From: Rhizobium leguminosarum bv. viciae USDA 2370
GTDB taxonomy: Bacteria; Pseudomonadota; Alphaproteobacteria; Rhizobiales; Rhizobiaceae
Assembly: GCF_002008365.1 (NCBI RefSeq)
Contig: NZ_MRDL01000054.1
Coordinates: 310,001 to 374,000 of the forward strand
Length of the DNA stretch: 64,000 nt
Direction: 5' to 3'
The notes below the pieces were generated by a model that was given only the letters and a program-made list of their open reading frames with translations, was not told where the DNA came from and ran no database searches. Position numbers and translations under genes: made by a program. Positions 49,179-58,261 of the stretch are shown here, piece by piece (position 1 is the stretch's first letter; every line of letters starts with the position of its first letter).

Positions 49179-49844
49179 ATGCTCGATACCCTGAAGAACA
49201 ACGGACATGCCGCCTATTCAGGGTCGGGCAAGAATGCCTATGGCGATGCGTTGTTCCATTCCGCCCGCGTGCGGCGGCTGAAAATATTGCTGCCGGTGGC
49301 GGCCCTGGTCATCGCAGCGAGCCTCACCGCGGTGGCGTTGGTCCGCATCTATCTGCCCGAGAACATCAAGTTGGAAGGCGCCAAGATCGAGAACGGCAAG
49401 GTCGTGATGGAAAAGCCGGCGATCGCTGGCCGCAATTCCGACGGCATCAACTATTCGATGCTGGCCGAAAGGGCGCTGCAGGACATCCGCAATCCCAATC
49501 TCATCACGCTCGAAACCATCAAGGCCGCCGTGCCGATGAATGACGGCCTGATCGCCCGCGTCGTCGCCTCGACCGCAGACTACAACCGCACTACCGACAA
49601 TCTGCATATGACGGCCCCCTTCACTTTGGTGCTGAGCAGCGGCCTCAATGCGAATTTCCAGTCCGCCCAGCTCGACATCAAGGGCGGAAACATGCGGAGC
49701 GACGATCCCGTCACCATCACCAAGGACAATGCCTCCATTGTTGCGCAGTCGATGGAGATAACCGATAAGGGGCGGGTGATCACATTCGAGGGGAATGTTC
49801 GCATGAATGTCGATCCATCCACCATCCATAAACAGGGCACTTAA
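49179..49844 (+). CDS. lptC: LPS export protein LptC
   Basis: Bitopic inner-membrane protein of 221 residues that hands lipopolysaccharide from LptBFG to LptA. One membrane segment (~35-55: LKILLPVAALVIAASLTAVA) is followed by a periplasmic beta-jellyroll domain (LETIKAAVP, GNMRSDDPVTI, VITFEGNVRM). Alphaproteobacterial LptC proteins are poorly conserved, but the position before lptA and lptB fits. GAGG is four bases before the ATG. lptA starts 15 bases after the stop. Confidence 0.9.
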   Translation: MLDTLKNNGHAAYSGSGKNAYGDALFHSARVRRLKILLPVAALVIAASLTAVALVRIYLPENIKLEGAKIENGKVVMEKPAIAGRNSDGINYSMLAERALQDIRNPNLITLETIKAAVPMNDGLIARVVASTADYNRTTDNLHMTAPFTLVLSSGLNANFQSAQLDIKGGNMRSDDPVTITKDNASIVAQSMEITDKGRVITFEGNVRMNVDPSTIHKQGT

Positions 49845-49859
49845 CCAGCCGGGTCATCC

Positions 49860-50495
49860 ATGACAAAAGATTGTCGCATTTCCACTTGCAAGACAGGCAT
49901 GGCATTCGTTGCCGGCGCATTTGCCCTCATTCTGACGGCCTCGGGCGCGGGTGCGCAGTCGACCACGATGTCGGGCATGAAGCTTTCCAACGACCAGCCG
50001 ATCCAGATCGAAAGCGACAAGCTTGAGATCCATGACCAGGAACACACCGCGCTTTTCACCGGCAAGGTCAAGGTCGTTCAAGGCACGACGACGATGCAGT
50101 CCGGCAAGATGACCGTCTATTACAAGGACAAGGCGGCAAAGCCGGCTGCCGACGGGGCGCAACCCGCTGCCCAGCCGGAGCAATCGGCCTCGCTTGCATC
50201 GGGAAGTGCAGATATCGACAAGATCCTGGTGACGGACAAGGTCCTCTTGACCTCGGGCACGCAGACGGCGACCGCCGATGACGGCAATTTCGACATGGCC
50301 TCGCAGACATTCATCCTCACGGCAGATGAGGGGAACAAGGTTATCCTGTCGGACGGGCCGAACGTCTTTACCGGCTGCAAACTGACGGTTCACATGCAGA
50401 CTGGCCAGGCGGAGCTTGAAAGCTGCGGCGGGCGTGTCCAAATTCAGCTCGATCCGAAATCGAAGCCGAATACACCGCAGCAGAAGCAGAACTGA
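49860..50495 (+). CDS. lptA: LPS transport periplasmic protein LptA
   Basis: Periplasmic bridge protein of 211 residues with an N-terminal signal peptide (~1-36, ending near GAGAQS) and an OstA/LptA domain (IESDKLEIHDQEHTALFTG, TTTMQSGKMTVYYKD, DNG-like strand ANDGNFDMA region around 140). Repeated beta strands form the LPS-carrying groove. A Pro/Ala-rich insertion (KAAKPAADGAQPAAQPEQS) interrupts the domain. lptB follows closely on the same strand. Confidence 0.92.
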   Translation: MTKDCRISTCKTGMAFVAGAFALILTASGAGAQSTTMSGMKLSNDQPIQIESDKLEIHDQEHTALFTGKVKVVQGTTTMQSGKMTVYYKDKAAKPAADGAQPAAQPEQSASLASGSADIDKILVTDKVLLTSGTQTATADDGNFDMASQTFILTADEGNKVILSDGPNVFTGCKLTVHMQTGQAELESCGGRVQIQLDPKSKPNTPQQKQN

Positions 50496-50511
50496 GAAGC
50501 CGGCCTCCCAC

Positions 50512-51312
50512 GTGAAATTATCATCGCTATCCACCATGTTCGGCAAGCCCGGGCCACAAGCTGCGGGTGCCGCCGACAAGAGCCGTTATCAGGGAACGTT
50601 GATCGCACGCGGTCTGACGAAGACCTATGCGACGCGGCGCGTCGTCAACGGCGTCTCGCTGGTGGTGCGCCGCGGCGAGGCTGTCGGCCTGCTCGGCCCG
50701 AACGGCGCCGGCAAGACCACCTGTTTTTATATGATCACCGGCCTTGTGCCGGTGGACGAAGGCACGATCGAGATCGACGGCAACGACGTCACCACCATGC
50801 CCATGTACCGCCGCTCACGTCTCGGCGTCGGTTACCTGCCGCAGGAAGCCTCGATCTTCCGTGGGCTGACGGTGGAAGAGAATATCCGCGCCGTCCTCGA
50901 AGTGCATGTGAAGGACAAGGCTGAGCGCGAGCAGAAGCTGAACGAGCTGCTGGAGGAGTTCCATATCCAGAAGCTGCGCAAGAGTGCCGCCGTCGCCCTT
51001 TCCGGCGGTGAGCGCCGCCGCCTCGAAATCGCGCGTGCGCTTGCGACCGACCCGACCTTCATGCTGCTCGACGAACCTTTCGCCGGCGTCGACCCGATCT
51101 CGGTCGCCGACATCCAGAATCTCGTTCACCACCTGACGGCGCGCGGCATCGGCGTTCTCATCACCGACCACAATGTACGCGAGACGCTGGGTCTGATCGA
51201 CCGCGCCTACATCATCCATGCCGGTGAGGTGCTGACCCATGGCCGGGCGAACGACATCGTCAACAATCCGGAAGTGCGCCGGCTCTACCTCGGCGACAAT
51301 TTCAGCCTCTGA
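50512..51312 (+). CDS. lptB: LPS export ABC transporter ATP-binding protein LptB
   Basis: ATPase of the LptB2FGC extractor. The ABC domain has Walker A LLGPNGAGKTTCFYM, Q-loop YLPQEASIF, signature LSGGERRRLEIARAL, Walker B FMLLDEPFAGVDP and the H-loop ITDHNV, all intact. The start is uncertain: GTG at 50512 (VKLSSLSTMFGK, 266 residues) or ATG at 50536 (258 residues); neither has a clear Shine-Dalgarno. Order lptC - lptA - lptB - rpoN is typical of proteobacteria. Confidence 0.96.
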   Translation: MKLSSLSTMFGKPGPQAAGAADKSRYQGTLIARGLTKTYATRRVVNGVSLVVRRGEAVGLLGPNGAGKTTCFYMITGLVPVDEGTIEIDGNDVTTMPMYRRSRLGVGYLPQEASIFRGLTVEENIRAVLEVHVKDKAEREQKLNELLEEFHIQKLRKSAAVALSGGERRRLEIARALATDPTFMLLDEPFAGVDPISVADIQNLVHHLTARGIGVLITDHNVRETLGLIDRAYIIHAGEVLTHGRANDIVNNPEVRRLYLGDNFSL

Positions 51313-51467
51313 TACCGGGCGGCCCGCAGAAATTCACCTTGTCGGCATAGTTCCGCTTGACCAAATACAATAAAAAAGCAATTTTTGGGCCAACTTGGAT
51401 TTCCGTGGCCTGAAGCCTTGATCGGACGCGGTTTCCCGGAGGAATCGAGGGGAGTTTCGCGTCCGTC

Positions 51468-53027
51468 ATGGCACTGTCCGCCAATCTTTTCCTGCGCCAG
51501 ACCCAGTCCCTGGTGATGACACCGCAACTGATGCAATCCATCCAGTTGCTGCAGATGACTCATTTCGAACTCAACCAGTTCATCGCCATGGAAGTGGAGA
51601 AGAACCCGCTGCTCGAATTTCCGTCGAATGACGGCGAGGCGGTCGGAGAACGTGGCGAAAGCGAAGATGAGCAGTATGCTCATCAGCCGGAGGATGCCGG
51701 GTCGGACGATGGCTATGACAACCGCGCCGAGGCGCTCTCCAGCGACTGGTATGACAATGGCGGCAGTGCCAGCACGAGCCGGCTGAACGACGAACTCGAC
51801 GCCAATTATACCAATGTCTTTCCTGATGACGGCGCCCCGCAGCGCCTCGATGCGCCCGAGCTCGTCAGCCAGTGGAAATCGATGCCGGGCAGCGGCGAGG
51901 GCGCCGACTATGATCTCGACGATTTCGTCGCCGGCCAGGTATCGCTGCGCGATCATCTCGCCCAGCAGATCCCCTTCGTCCTGCCTGACATGGCCGACCG
52001 GCTGATCGCGCAGAATTTCGTCGACCAGCTCGACGACTGCGGTTATCTGCAGGCCGATATCGTCGAGGCGGGCGAGAGGCTGGGCACGAGCCTCGCACAG
52101 GCCGAGCGCGTGCTCGCCACCCTCCAGAGCCTCGATCCGCCGGGTGTTTTCGCCCGCAGCCTTGCCGAATGCCTGGCGATCCAGCTCCGGCAGAAGGACC
52201 GATACGACCCCGCCATGCAGGTTCTGGTCGAAAACCTCGAACTGCTCGCCCGGCGCGATTTCGCCACGTTGAAGCGGCTCTGCGGCGTCGACGAGGAAGA
52301 TCTTCTCGACATGCTCGGCGAGATCCGCCAGCTCAATCCGAAGCCCGGCAGCGGTTTCGAGGCAGGTGTTTCCGAAGCGATCATGCCGGATGTGGTCGTC
52401 AGAGCCTCCTCGGACGGCGGCTGGCTGGTCGAGCTCAATCCGGATACACTGCCGCGCGTGCTGGTCAACCAGTCCTATTTTTCCCGGGTGACAAAGAACG
52501 GCGAGGATCACGCCTTCCTCTCTGATTGCCTGCAGACCGCCAACTGGCTGACGCGCAGCCTTGATCAGCGGGCAAAAACCATCATGAAGGTGGCAAGCGA
52601 AATCGTCCGCCAGCAGGACGCCTTCCTGCTGCACGGCGTCGACTATCTGCGCCCGCTGAACCTGAAGACGGTCGCCGAGGCGATCAAGATGCATGAATCC
52701 ACAGTCAGCCGCGTCACCTCGAACAAATATATGCTGACGCCGCGCGGCCTCTTTGAACTCAAATATTTCTTCACCGTCTCGATCAGCGCCGTCGCTGGTG
52801 GCGACAGCCATTCGGCTGAGGCCGTGCGTCACAAGATCCGTGCGCTGATCCTGCAGGAAAGCCCGGAAGCGGTGCTTTCCGATGACGATATTGTCGACAT
52901 GCTGAAGAAGGGCGGCGTCGATCTCGCCCGCCGCACGGTTGCGAAATACCGGGAGGCGATGAACATCGCGTCTTCGGTCCAGCGCCGCCGCGAGAAGCGG
53001 GCGCTCGCCAAGGTCGCCGGCTTCTGA
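51468..53027 (+). CDS. rpoN: RNA polymerase sigma-54 factor
   Basis: Sigma factor of 519 residues for nitrogen-fixation, dicarboxylate-transport and other enhancer-dependent genes. Region I is Gln/Leu-rich (MTPQLMQSIQLLQM, ~18-50), region II acidic (~52-115), then the core-binding domain, an HTH (LKTVAEAIKMHESTVSRVTSNK, split at ~415-435) and the RpoN box ARRTVAKYRE near residue 490. Length is normal for rhizobial RpoN. It lies 155 bases after lptB. In many relatives hpf and ptsN follow at once; here a transporter gene lies between. Confidence 0.97.
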   Translation: MALSANLFLRQTQSLVMTPQLMQSIQLLQMTHFELNQFIAMEVEKNPLLEFPSNDGEAVGERGESEDEQYAHQPEDAGSDDGYDNRAEALSSDWYDNGGSASTSRLNDELDANYTNVFPDDGAPQRLDAPELVSQWKSMPGSGEGADYDLDDFVAGQVSLRDHLAQQIPFVLPDMADRLIAQNFVDQLDDCGYLQADIVEAGERLGTSLAQAERVLATLQSLDPPGVFARSLAECLAIQLRQKDRYDPAMQVLVENLELLARRDFATLKRLCGVDEEDLLDMLGEIRQLNPKPGSGFEAGVSEAIMPDVVVRASSDGGWLVELNPDTLPRVLVNQSYFSRVTKNGEDHAFLSDCLQTANWLTRSLDQRAKTIMKVASEIVRQQDAFLLHGVDYLRPLNLKTVAEAIKMHESTVSRVTSNKYMLTPRGLFELKYFFTVSISAVAGGDSHSAEAVRHKIRALILQESPEAVLSDDDIVDMLKKGGVDLARRTVAKYREAMNIASSVQRRREKRALAKVAGF

Positions 53028-53086
53028 CGCTGTCATGCTTCGACCTGGATCGAAGCATTCTGCCCGCAAATCCCGTTATTCCTCTC

Positions 53087-53136
53087 CAGCGCCCTGCGTC
53101 TTTTCAGACGCGCAACGGCGCTGCAACCCTTTGAAT
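53087..53136 (+). repeat. Dispersed palindromic repeat, family A, copy 5 (left half)
   Basis: CAGCGCC / GGCGCTG (53087-53093 with 53117-53123) encloses GCGTC TTTTCA GACGC (53096-53111), followed by the linker-like CCCTTTGAAT. The right palindrome is missing. It sits between rpoN and the EamA transporter gene. Confidence 0.82.
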
Positions 53137-53156
53137 TTTCTTGAACGAAGATCGAA

Positions 53157-54080
53157 ATGCCGACGATGACGCCGCGAAATCCGAACCTCGCCAGGGAGCT
53201 TTTCCTGCTGCTGGTGCTGGCGACCCTTTGGGGTTCCTCCTATAGCTTCATCAAGATCGGCGTCGAGACGATCCCACCTATAACGTTGATCGCCGCCCGC
53301 ACGCTGATTGCCGGGGGCATTCTGCTGGCCGTGCTGCGCCACCGGCGTGTCCGCCTGCCGCGCGATCGTGCGACCTGGCGGCGGTTTTTCGTTCAGGCCT
53401 GGCTGAACAGCGTCGTTCCCTTCACGCTGATCGCCTGGGCGGAACAGTCCGTCGATGCCGGATTGGCGGTGATCCTGAATTCGGCAACGCCGATCTTCAC
53501 CTTCCTGCTGACGGTGCTGATGACCCGCCATGAGCAGGTGACGCTGCGACGGCTTTTCGGCGTTATGGCCGGGCTTGCCGGCATCTGCCTCGTCATCGGC
53601 GTCGAAGCGCTCGGCGGTCTCGGCGAAAGCCTGATGGCGCAACTCGCCATCATCCTGGCGACCATCTGCTATGCAGGTGCCGCGATTTTCAGCAAGAACT
53701 TCAAGGGGCTCGATCCCGCAGTGCCGGCGGCCGGCTCGCTGATCTCAGGCGCGGTCATTCTCTTGCCCATGAGCCTCGTCGTCGATCGACCCTGGGAGCT
53801 CGATCCCTCGGCAGCATCGATGCTGGCGCTGCTTGCCCTCTCCGCTTTTTCGACGGCGCTCGCCTTTGCGATCTATTTCCGTCTCATCCAGACGCTGGGC
53901 TCGGTCGGAACCACCTCGCAAGCCTATCTCAGAGTGCCGATCGGTGTTGCGATCGGCATCGTCTTCCTCGGCGAAAGGCTGAGCTCGACGGCCTGGATCG
54001 GACTCGTCTGCGTCATAGCAGGCGTCGCTGCCATGACGATCCCCGCAAAGGTGAATACAACTCAAGCGCGAAGCGCGTAA
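53157..54080 (+). CDS. DMT superfamily transporter, EamA domain pair
   Basis: Inner-membrane protein of 307 residues with about ten membrane segments in two EamA repeats (LVLATLWGSSYSFIKIGVETIPP at the start of the first; YAGAAIFSKNFKGLDPAV at the start of the second). Family members export or import small metabolites; the substrate here cannot be told. The ATG at 53157 or the one at 53166 may be used. It interrupts the common rpoN - hpf - ptsN order and is preceded by a family A repeat, so it may be an insertion. Confidence 0.9.
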   Translation: MPTMTPRNPNLARELFLLLVLATLWGSSYSFIKIGVETIPPITLIAARTLIAGGILLAVLRHRRVRLPRDRATWRRFFVQAWLNSVVPFTLIAWAEQSVDAGLAVILNSATPIFTFLLTVLMTRHEQVTLRRLFGVMAGLAGICLVIGVEALGGLGESLMAQLAIILATICYAGAAIFSKNFKGLDPAVPAAGSLISGAVILLPMSLVVDRPWELDPSAASMLALLALSAFSTALAFAIYFRLIQTLGSVGTTSQAYLRVPIGVAIGIVFLGERLSSTAWIGLVCVIAGVAAMTIPAKVNTTQARSA

Positions 54081-54172
54081 GGTGATTAGGGTGGTGATTG
54101 GCGGCATGCGTTGCCCAGCAAGGTACCCGACACACGTTGTCCGAGTGCCGCTGATGGTGATTCGCCGCCCTA

Positions 54173-54200
54173 TTGACTTTTCGGTAACCTGTGGCTAGAA
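54173..54200 (+). promoter_or_regulatory. Candidate vegetative promoter of hpf
   Basis: TTGACT (54173-54178), 16-base spacer, CTAGAA (54195-54200). A small palindrome TGCCGT-GA-ACGGCA follows at 54216-54229, near the expected transcript 5' end. It would give a leader of about 165 bases to the hpf ATG. Confidence 0.4.
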
Positions 54201-54372
54201 GCGCGCCGCAATCGGTGCCGTGAACGGCATCTGGAGTTATCCCCATCATCCCCAGGGCACCAAGGACCCGCAGGCCTAAGCCGATCTTGCTTGAGATTGC
54301 GCGAAGTGCTTGGATGAACCTGATGCTTGGCGTAAACTGATACCCGCAAACGACCATAAGAAGGGAAACTCC

Positions 54373-54948
54373 ATGAGTGTGCGTGTATCCGGGAAACATA
54401 TGGAAATTGGTGAATCCTTCCGTCAAAAGATCGAGGACCAAATTGGTATGGCCATCACGAAATACTTCGACGGGGGATATTCCGGCCAGGTGACCGTGGA
54501 AAAGGCGAGTTCTCGTTACTCGGCGGATTGCAAGCTGCATCTGGACAGCGGGGTGGTGTTGCATGCGGCCGGCGAGGCGACCGACCCGCAGTTGGCTTTC
54601 GACGCCGCCTCCCAGCGGATCGAAAAACGGCTGCGGCGTTACAAGCGCAAGCTGAAGGACCATCACGCCGGAAACCATCTGAATGGTTTTGCAGAGGTCT
54701 CCTACACGGTTATGGATTCCGTTCCTGATCACGATGATGAAATCGCCGACGATTTCGCTCCCGCGATCGTCGCTGAAAGCACGAAGCAGTTGAAGACCAT
54801 GTCGGTCGCCACCGCCGTGATGGCGCTCGACATGACCGACGAGCCGCTTCTCCTGTTCCGCAGCCCCGGCAAGGAACATCTGAACATCGTTTACCGTCGG
54901 CACGACGGAAATATTGGCTGGATCGATTCAGCCAGTATCAAAGGCTGA
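54373..54948 (+). CDS. hpf: Long-form ribosome hibernation promoting factor
   Basis: Ribosome-inactivating protein of 191 residues. The N-terminal S30AE domain (MSVRVSGKHMEIGESFRQK to ~105) binds the decoding region, and the C-terminal domain (~130-191: MALDMTDEPLLLFRSPGKEHLNIVYRR split) dimerises 30S subunits into 100S, as in other long HPFs. AAGGGAAA is just upstream of the ATG at 54373; the frame opens at 54310 without family match. It precedes ptsN, the usual pair. Confidence 0.95.
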   Translation: MSVRVSGKHMEIGESFRQKIEDQIGMAITKYFDGGYSGQVTVEKASSRYSADCKLHLDSGVVLHAAGEATDPQLAFDAASQRIEKRLRRYKRKLKDHHAGNHLNGFAEVSYTVMDSVPDHDDEIADDFAPAIVAESTKQLKTMSVATAVMALDMTDEPLLLFRSPGKEHLNIVYRRHDGNIGWIDSASIKG

Positions 54949-55021
54949 GATCAGGGTGGTGAGCGGCGGTATTGCCGCCGCTCCTTGCATTATCTGATCC
55001 CGGCGACAGAAGGAAAAAGAA

Positions 55022-55486
55022 ATGGCATTGGCAGATTTGCTCCATCAGGATGCGATCATTCCCGCCCTCAGAGTAAATTCCAAGAAACAGCTGCTTCAGG
55101 AGTTGGCCGCAAGAGCCGCCAGGATCACCGGGCTCTCCGAACGGGAGATCTTCGACGTCATCCTGCAGCGCGAGCGCCTTGGCTCGACCGGCGTCGGCAA
55201 CGGCATCGCCATTCCCCACGGCAAGCTGGTCAACATCCATTCGATCGTCGGCATCTTCGCCCGGCTGGAGCAGCCGGTCGATTTCGAGGCGCTGGACGAC
55301 CAGCCGGTCGATCTCGTCTTCCTGCTGCTTGCGCCGGAAGGGGCGGGCGCCGATCATCTCAAGGCTCTGTCGCGGATCGCCCGCGTGCTGCGCGATCACG
55401 ATCTGGTCGCCAAGCTGCGCGCCACCGATTCCTCCCAGGCGATCTATGCCTTCCTCAACGAAGAGCAGACGTCGAACGCTGCCTGA
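55022..55486 (+). CDS. ptsN: PTS IIA-like nitrogen regulatory protein PtsN
   Basis: EIIA-Ntr of the nitrogen phosphotransferase system, 154 residues. The phosphorylated His is His66 in GIAIPHGK. In rhizobia PTS-Ntr links nitrogen state to ABC-transporter activity and potassium homeostasis; EI-Ntr and NPr are not in this window. AGGAAAAAGAA precedes the ATG. It ends the rpoN cluster and is closed by a bidirectional terminator. Confidence 0.97.
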   Translation: MALADLLHQDAIIPALRVNSKKQLLQELAARAARITGLSEREIFDVILQRERLGSTGVGNGIAIPHGKLVNIHSIVGIFARLEQPVDFEALDDQPVDLVFLLLAPEGAGADHLKALSRIARVLRDHDLVAKLRATDSSQAIYAFLNEEQTSNAA

Positions 55487-55522
55487 CGCACGTCGCGCGA
55501 TAACGCATCGATTCTCGAATGC

Positions 55523-55552
55523 AAAAAGGCGCCTGATCTCTCAGGCGCCTTT
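55523..55552. terminator. Bidirectional terminator between ptsN and the chemoreceptor gene
   Basis: Perfect 12-bp stem AAAGGCGCCTGA / TCAGGCGCCTTT (55525-55536 with 55541-55552) with a TCTC loop; A residues precede it and T residues end it, so it can stop transcription from both sides. Confidence 0.88.
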
Positions 55553-55574
55553 CGCATTATGATGCGCTGAACGA

Positions 55575-57914
55575 TCAGAACTCTTCCCAGCTGTCCTGCG
55601 CCACGGCCGCGGATCCAGGCGACGGGGCAAGGGAGCGACGGACCGCCGGGGCGCTCACGCGAAGCGAAGGGGCCGTAGCTGCCGGCGCGCGCATCTTTTG
55701 CGCGACGGAGGCAAGGGCTGCGGCGTTCCTCGAACCCGCGACATTGAAGCGGGTGGCGAGCGCCTTCAGCGTCTGCGCCTCGTCGTTGAGTGCGACGCTC
55801 GCCGCGGTCGCTTCCTCCACCATGGCCGCATTCTGCTGCGTCACCTGGTCCATCTGGTTCATGGCCTGGTTGATTTCCTTTAGGCCGACAGCCTGTTCGC
55901 TGGCCGATGCCGAGATCTGCCGGATGAGGTCGTTGATGCCCATCACCTGTTCGGCGATCTTGTGCAGCGTGCCGCCGGCGCGCCCGACGAGATCGACGCC
56001 TTCCTTGACCTGGACGGCCGAGGTGTTGATCAGCGTCTTGATTTCCTTGGCGGCATTGGCCGAACGCTGTGCGAGTTCGCGCACCTCCTGGGCGACGACG
56101 GCAAAACCCTTGCCGGCTTCCCCGGCACGCGCCGCCTCGACACCGGCATTCAGGGCCAGCAGGTTGGTCTGGAAGGCGATCTCGTCGATGACGCCGATGA
56201 TCCGCGAAACCTCCGTCGAAGATTGTTCGATCCCTTGCATCGAGGCAATCGCCTTCTGCACCACTTCGCCGGACTTTTCGGCATCCTGGCAGGCGAGGTT
56301 GACGTTCTCGGCTGCCGTGCGCGCATTCTCGGCGCTGGAATCGACCTGTGCAGTGAGCTCGTTGAGCGCGGCCGCCGTCTCTTCCAGGCTCGCCGCCTGC
56401 TGCTCGGTGCGCTTGGCGAGGTCGGAAGCGCTGTTGCTGATTTCACCGGTGCCGGAGCCGATATTGGCGACGCTGAGGTTCATCGTGTTGATGGTCTCTT
56501 CCAGGCTCGCGAGCGCTGCGTTGAAATCCTGTTTCAGCTTGCCGTATTCACCGGGGAATTCGTCGGTGATGCGGTGACCGAGATTGCCCTGCGACAGCGC
56601 GGAAAGGCCGGCGCCGACGATCGAGACGATATGGCGCTGTAGCGACACCGATTCCTGGCGTTCCGATTCCGAGCGGCTACGCTCGGTCTCGGCCGCCTGC
56701 CGTTCTCTGGCGGCTTCGTCTTCGAGGCGGCGGCTGTCGGCGAGCGTGAAGCGGAAGCCTTCGAGCGCCTTGGCGACCGAACCGACTTCGTCGCTGCGAT
56801 CTTGAGCAGCGACCGGTTCGCCATATTGGCCGTCGCTCAGCGCCTTGACGCTGGCGACGAGCCCGCCGAGCGGCCGCTGCACGAAAGAGCGGACGGCGAA
56901 ATAGAGCGCCAGCATGACGGCACCAAGCACGATCAGCCCGTTGATGATCATCATGTAGGTCTGGTCTCGCACCGGCGCGTTAATCGCCGTGTGCGGCACG
57001 TCGACGAGCACGACCCAGGTGGCGTTGACGCCGGGAACCGCGAATGGATAGACAACGCGATCGAAGGGATCGAGGCCGTCATAGGTGAGGTTCCTGACGA
57101 GACCGGGCTGCTTGCTGGACAGCGCCGTCTTGACGATGTCGGCGCCCTCGCCGTCATATTCCTTGGTCATCAGGTCGGGGATCGGCGCGACGATCCAGTT
57201 GCCGGCCTGCGACAGCAGCGTGACGCGGCCCGAACCGAAAGGATGCAGCGCCTGCAGCTTGTCGGTCAGCGACTTCAGCGAAATGTCGACGCCGCCGACG
57301 CCGATGATCTTACCATCAGACATGACCGGATAGGCAATCGAGGTCAGCAGCGTCGGCACATCTGTTCCCTCGGCCATATAGGGCGTGGTGATCGCGCCCT
57401 TGCCGCTGTCGGCGGCAAGCTTCCACCATGCGGCGGTATAATCATTGTCGAAGGTCGAATATTGAATGCCGCCGTCCTTGGTCTTCGACCAGTAGGGCGT
57501 GAAGGCGCCGTTCTTGTTGGTGCCTTCGTCATTATTGTTGGCGATCTCGGTGGTCTTGCCGTCAAGCGCGCCGAGCTGCTCGCAGAACCAGCTGCCGAAG
57601 GCGAAGGCATTCTGCTCGAGATTGGCCTTCAGCACATTGATCATGCCCTTGCGATCGAGCGACTTGCCTTCATGGCCACGGCCGATGACGCCTGACATGG
57701 TGCGCGCGGCACTGGCAAGTTCGCCGACATTGGCAGCGATTTCATTGGCGATCGACTTTGCCTCGAGGTTGGCCTGATCCATCGTCAGCGTCTGGACGCG
57801 ATCCCGGGTCTGGCCGATGAGGAAAAAGTTCGACACGATGAGAACAAGCGCGATGGCGATGCCGGTGATGACGATGAGTTTCGCGGCAAGCGATTTCATG
57901 CGAAAAATGAACAT
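55575..57914 (-). CDS. Methyl-accepting chemotaxis protein with dCache sensor domain
   Basis: Transmembrane chemoreceptor of 779 residues: membrane segment 1 (~12-35), a periplasmic double-Cache domain (~40-315; FGSWFCEQLG, YWSKTKDGGIQYSTFDNDY, IGVGGVDISLKSLTDKLQ), membrane segment 2 (~322-345), HAMP, and the cytoplasmic signalling hairpin with EIAFQTNLLALNAGVEAARA. The protein ends DSWEEF, a probable CheR/CheB tether. dCache domains usually bind amino acids or organic acids; the ligand is unknown. GAGGA a few bases before the ATG at 57914 supports this start over 57929. Confidence 0.94.
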   Translation of the reverse strand: MFIFRMKSLAAKLIVITGIAIALVLIVSNFFLIGQTRDRVQTLTMDQANLEAKSIANEIAANVGELASAARTMSGVIGRGHEGKSLDRKGMINVLKANLEQNAFAFGSWFCEQLGALDGKTTEIANNNDEGTNKNGAFTPYWSKTKDGGIQYSTFDNDYTAAWWKLAADSGKGAITTPYMAEGTDVPTLLTSIAYPVMSDGKIIGVGGVDISLKSLTDKLQALHPFGSGRVTLLSQAGNWIVAPIPDLMTKEYDGEGADIVKTALSSKQPGLVRNLTYDGLDPFDRVVYPFAVPGVNATWVVLVDVPHTAINAPVRDQTYMMIINGLIVLGAVMLALYFAVRSFVQRPLGGLVASVKALSDGQYGEPVAAQDRSDEVGSVAKALEGFRFTLADSRRLEDEAARERQAAETERSRSESERQESVSLQRHIVSIVGAGLSALSQGNLGHRITDEFPGEYGKLKQDFNAALASLEETINTMNLSVANIGSGTGEISNSASDLAKRTEQQAASLEETAAALNELTAQVDSSAENARTAAENVNLACQDAEKSGEVVQKAIASMQGIEQSSTEVSRIIGVIDEIAFQTNLLALNAGVEAARAGEAGKGFAVVAQEVRELAQRSANAAKEIKTLINTSAVQVKEGVDLVGRAGGTLHKIAEQVMGINDLIRQISASASEQAVGLKEINQAMNQMDQVTQQNAAMVEEATAASVALNDEAQTLKALATRFNVAGSRNAAALASVAQKMRAPAATAPSLRVSAPAVRRSLAPSPGSAAVAQDSWEEF

Positions 57915-57993
57915 GGGGTCCTCGGGCAAGGATGCGCCGAACGGGCATTCTCCGGCACAGGAGCAAAGGCTCGCCCCATCATGGGGCAGCCGC

Positions 57994-58098
57994 CTACAGC
58001 GCCGCGCGTCTTTTCGAGGGCCGCAAAGGACGCTGTAGCACTTTGAATGGCTGCATAATTTTTTCCTTAAATCGTTTCCGATTTAAGGAATTATGCAG
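57994..58098 (+). repeat. Dispersed palindromic repeat, family A, copy 2 (full length)
   Basis: Left palindrome CTACAGCG / CGCTGTAG (57994-58001 with 58031-58038); the inner arm GCGCGTC (58004-58010) is kept but its partner has changed to GAGGGCCGC. Linker ACTTTGAAT, then right palindrome CTGCATAAT / ATTATGCAG (58051-58059 with 58090-58098) around TCCTTAAATCG-type arms. Nearly identical to copy 1 over 105 bases. Confidence 0.9.
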
Positions 58099-58199
58099 TG
58101 GACGTCCGGAATCCGAAAGGCGGGAGGCGCCGGCGACCACGAGGAACATCGCCGGAAATCTCTTAAATTTAAATGAAACCCTATCGATCAGGGCCATGA

Positions 58200-58241
58200 A
58201 AATCGCCGGAACGCCCTGAATTACAGGGAGTTTTGCCGGCG
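58200..58241 (-). terminator. Terminator-like hairpin after the rbsK-like gene
   Basis: Outer arms CGCCGG / CCGGCG (58204-58209 with 58236-58241) and inner arms CCCTG / CAGGG (58214-58218 with 58224-58228). On the reverse strand it is followed by ATTTTC. It lies 20 bases past the kinase stop. Confidence 0.55.
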
Positions 58242-58261
58242 GCTTCGCAAAGAGACGCGGA

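Larger units (their letters stand above)
57915..58261. other. Intergenic region between the rbsK-like gene and the chemoreceptor gene
   Basis: This 347-base gap is the 5' side of the chemoreceptor and the 3' side of the sugar kinase, both on the reverse strand. It holds a nearly complete family A repeat (57994-58098) and a terminator-like hairpin (58200-58241). No gene and no clear promoter can be named. Confidence 0.6.
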
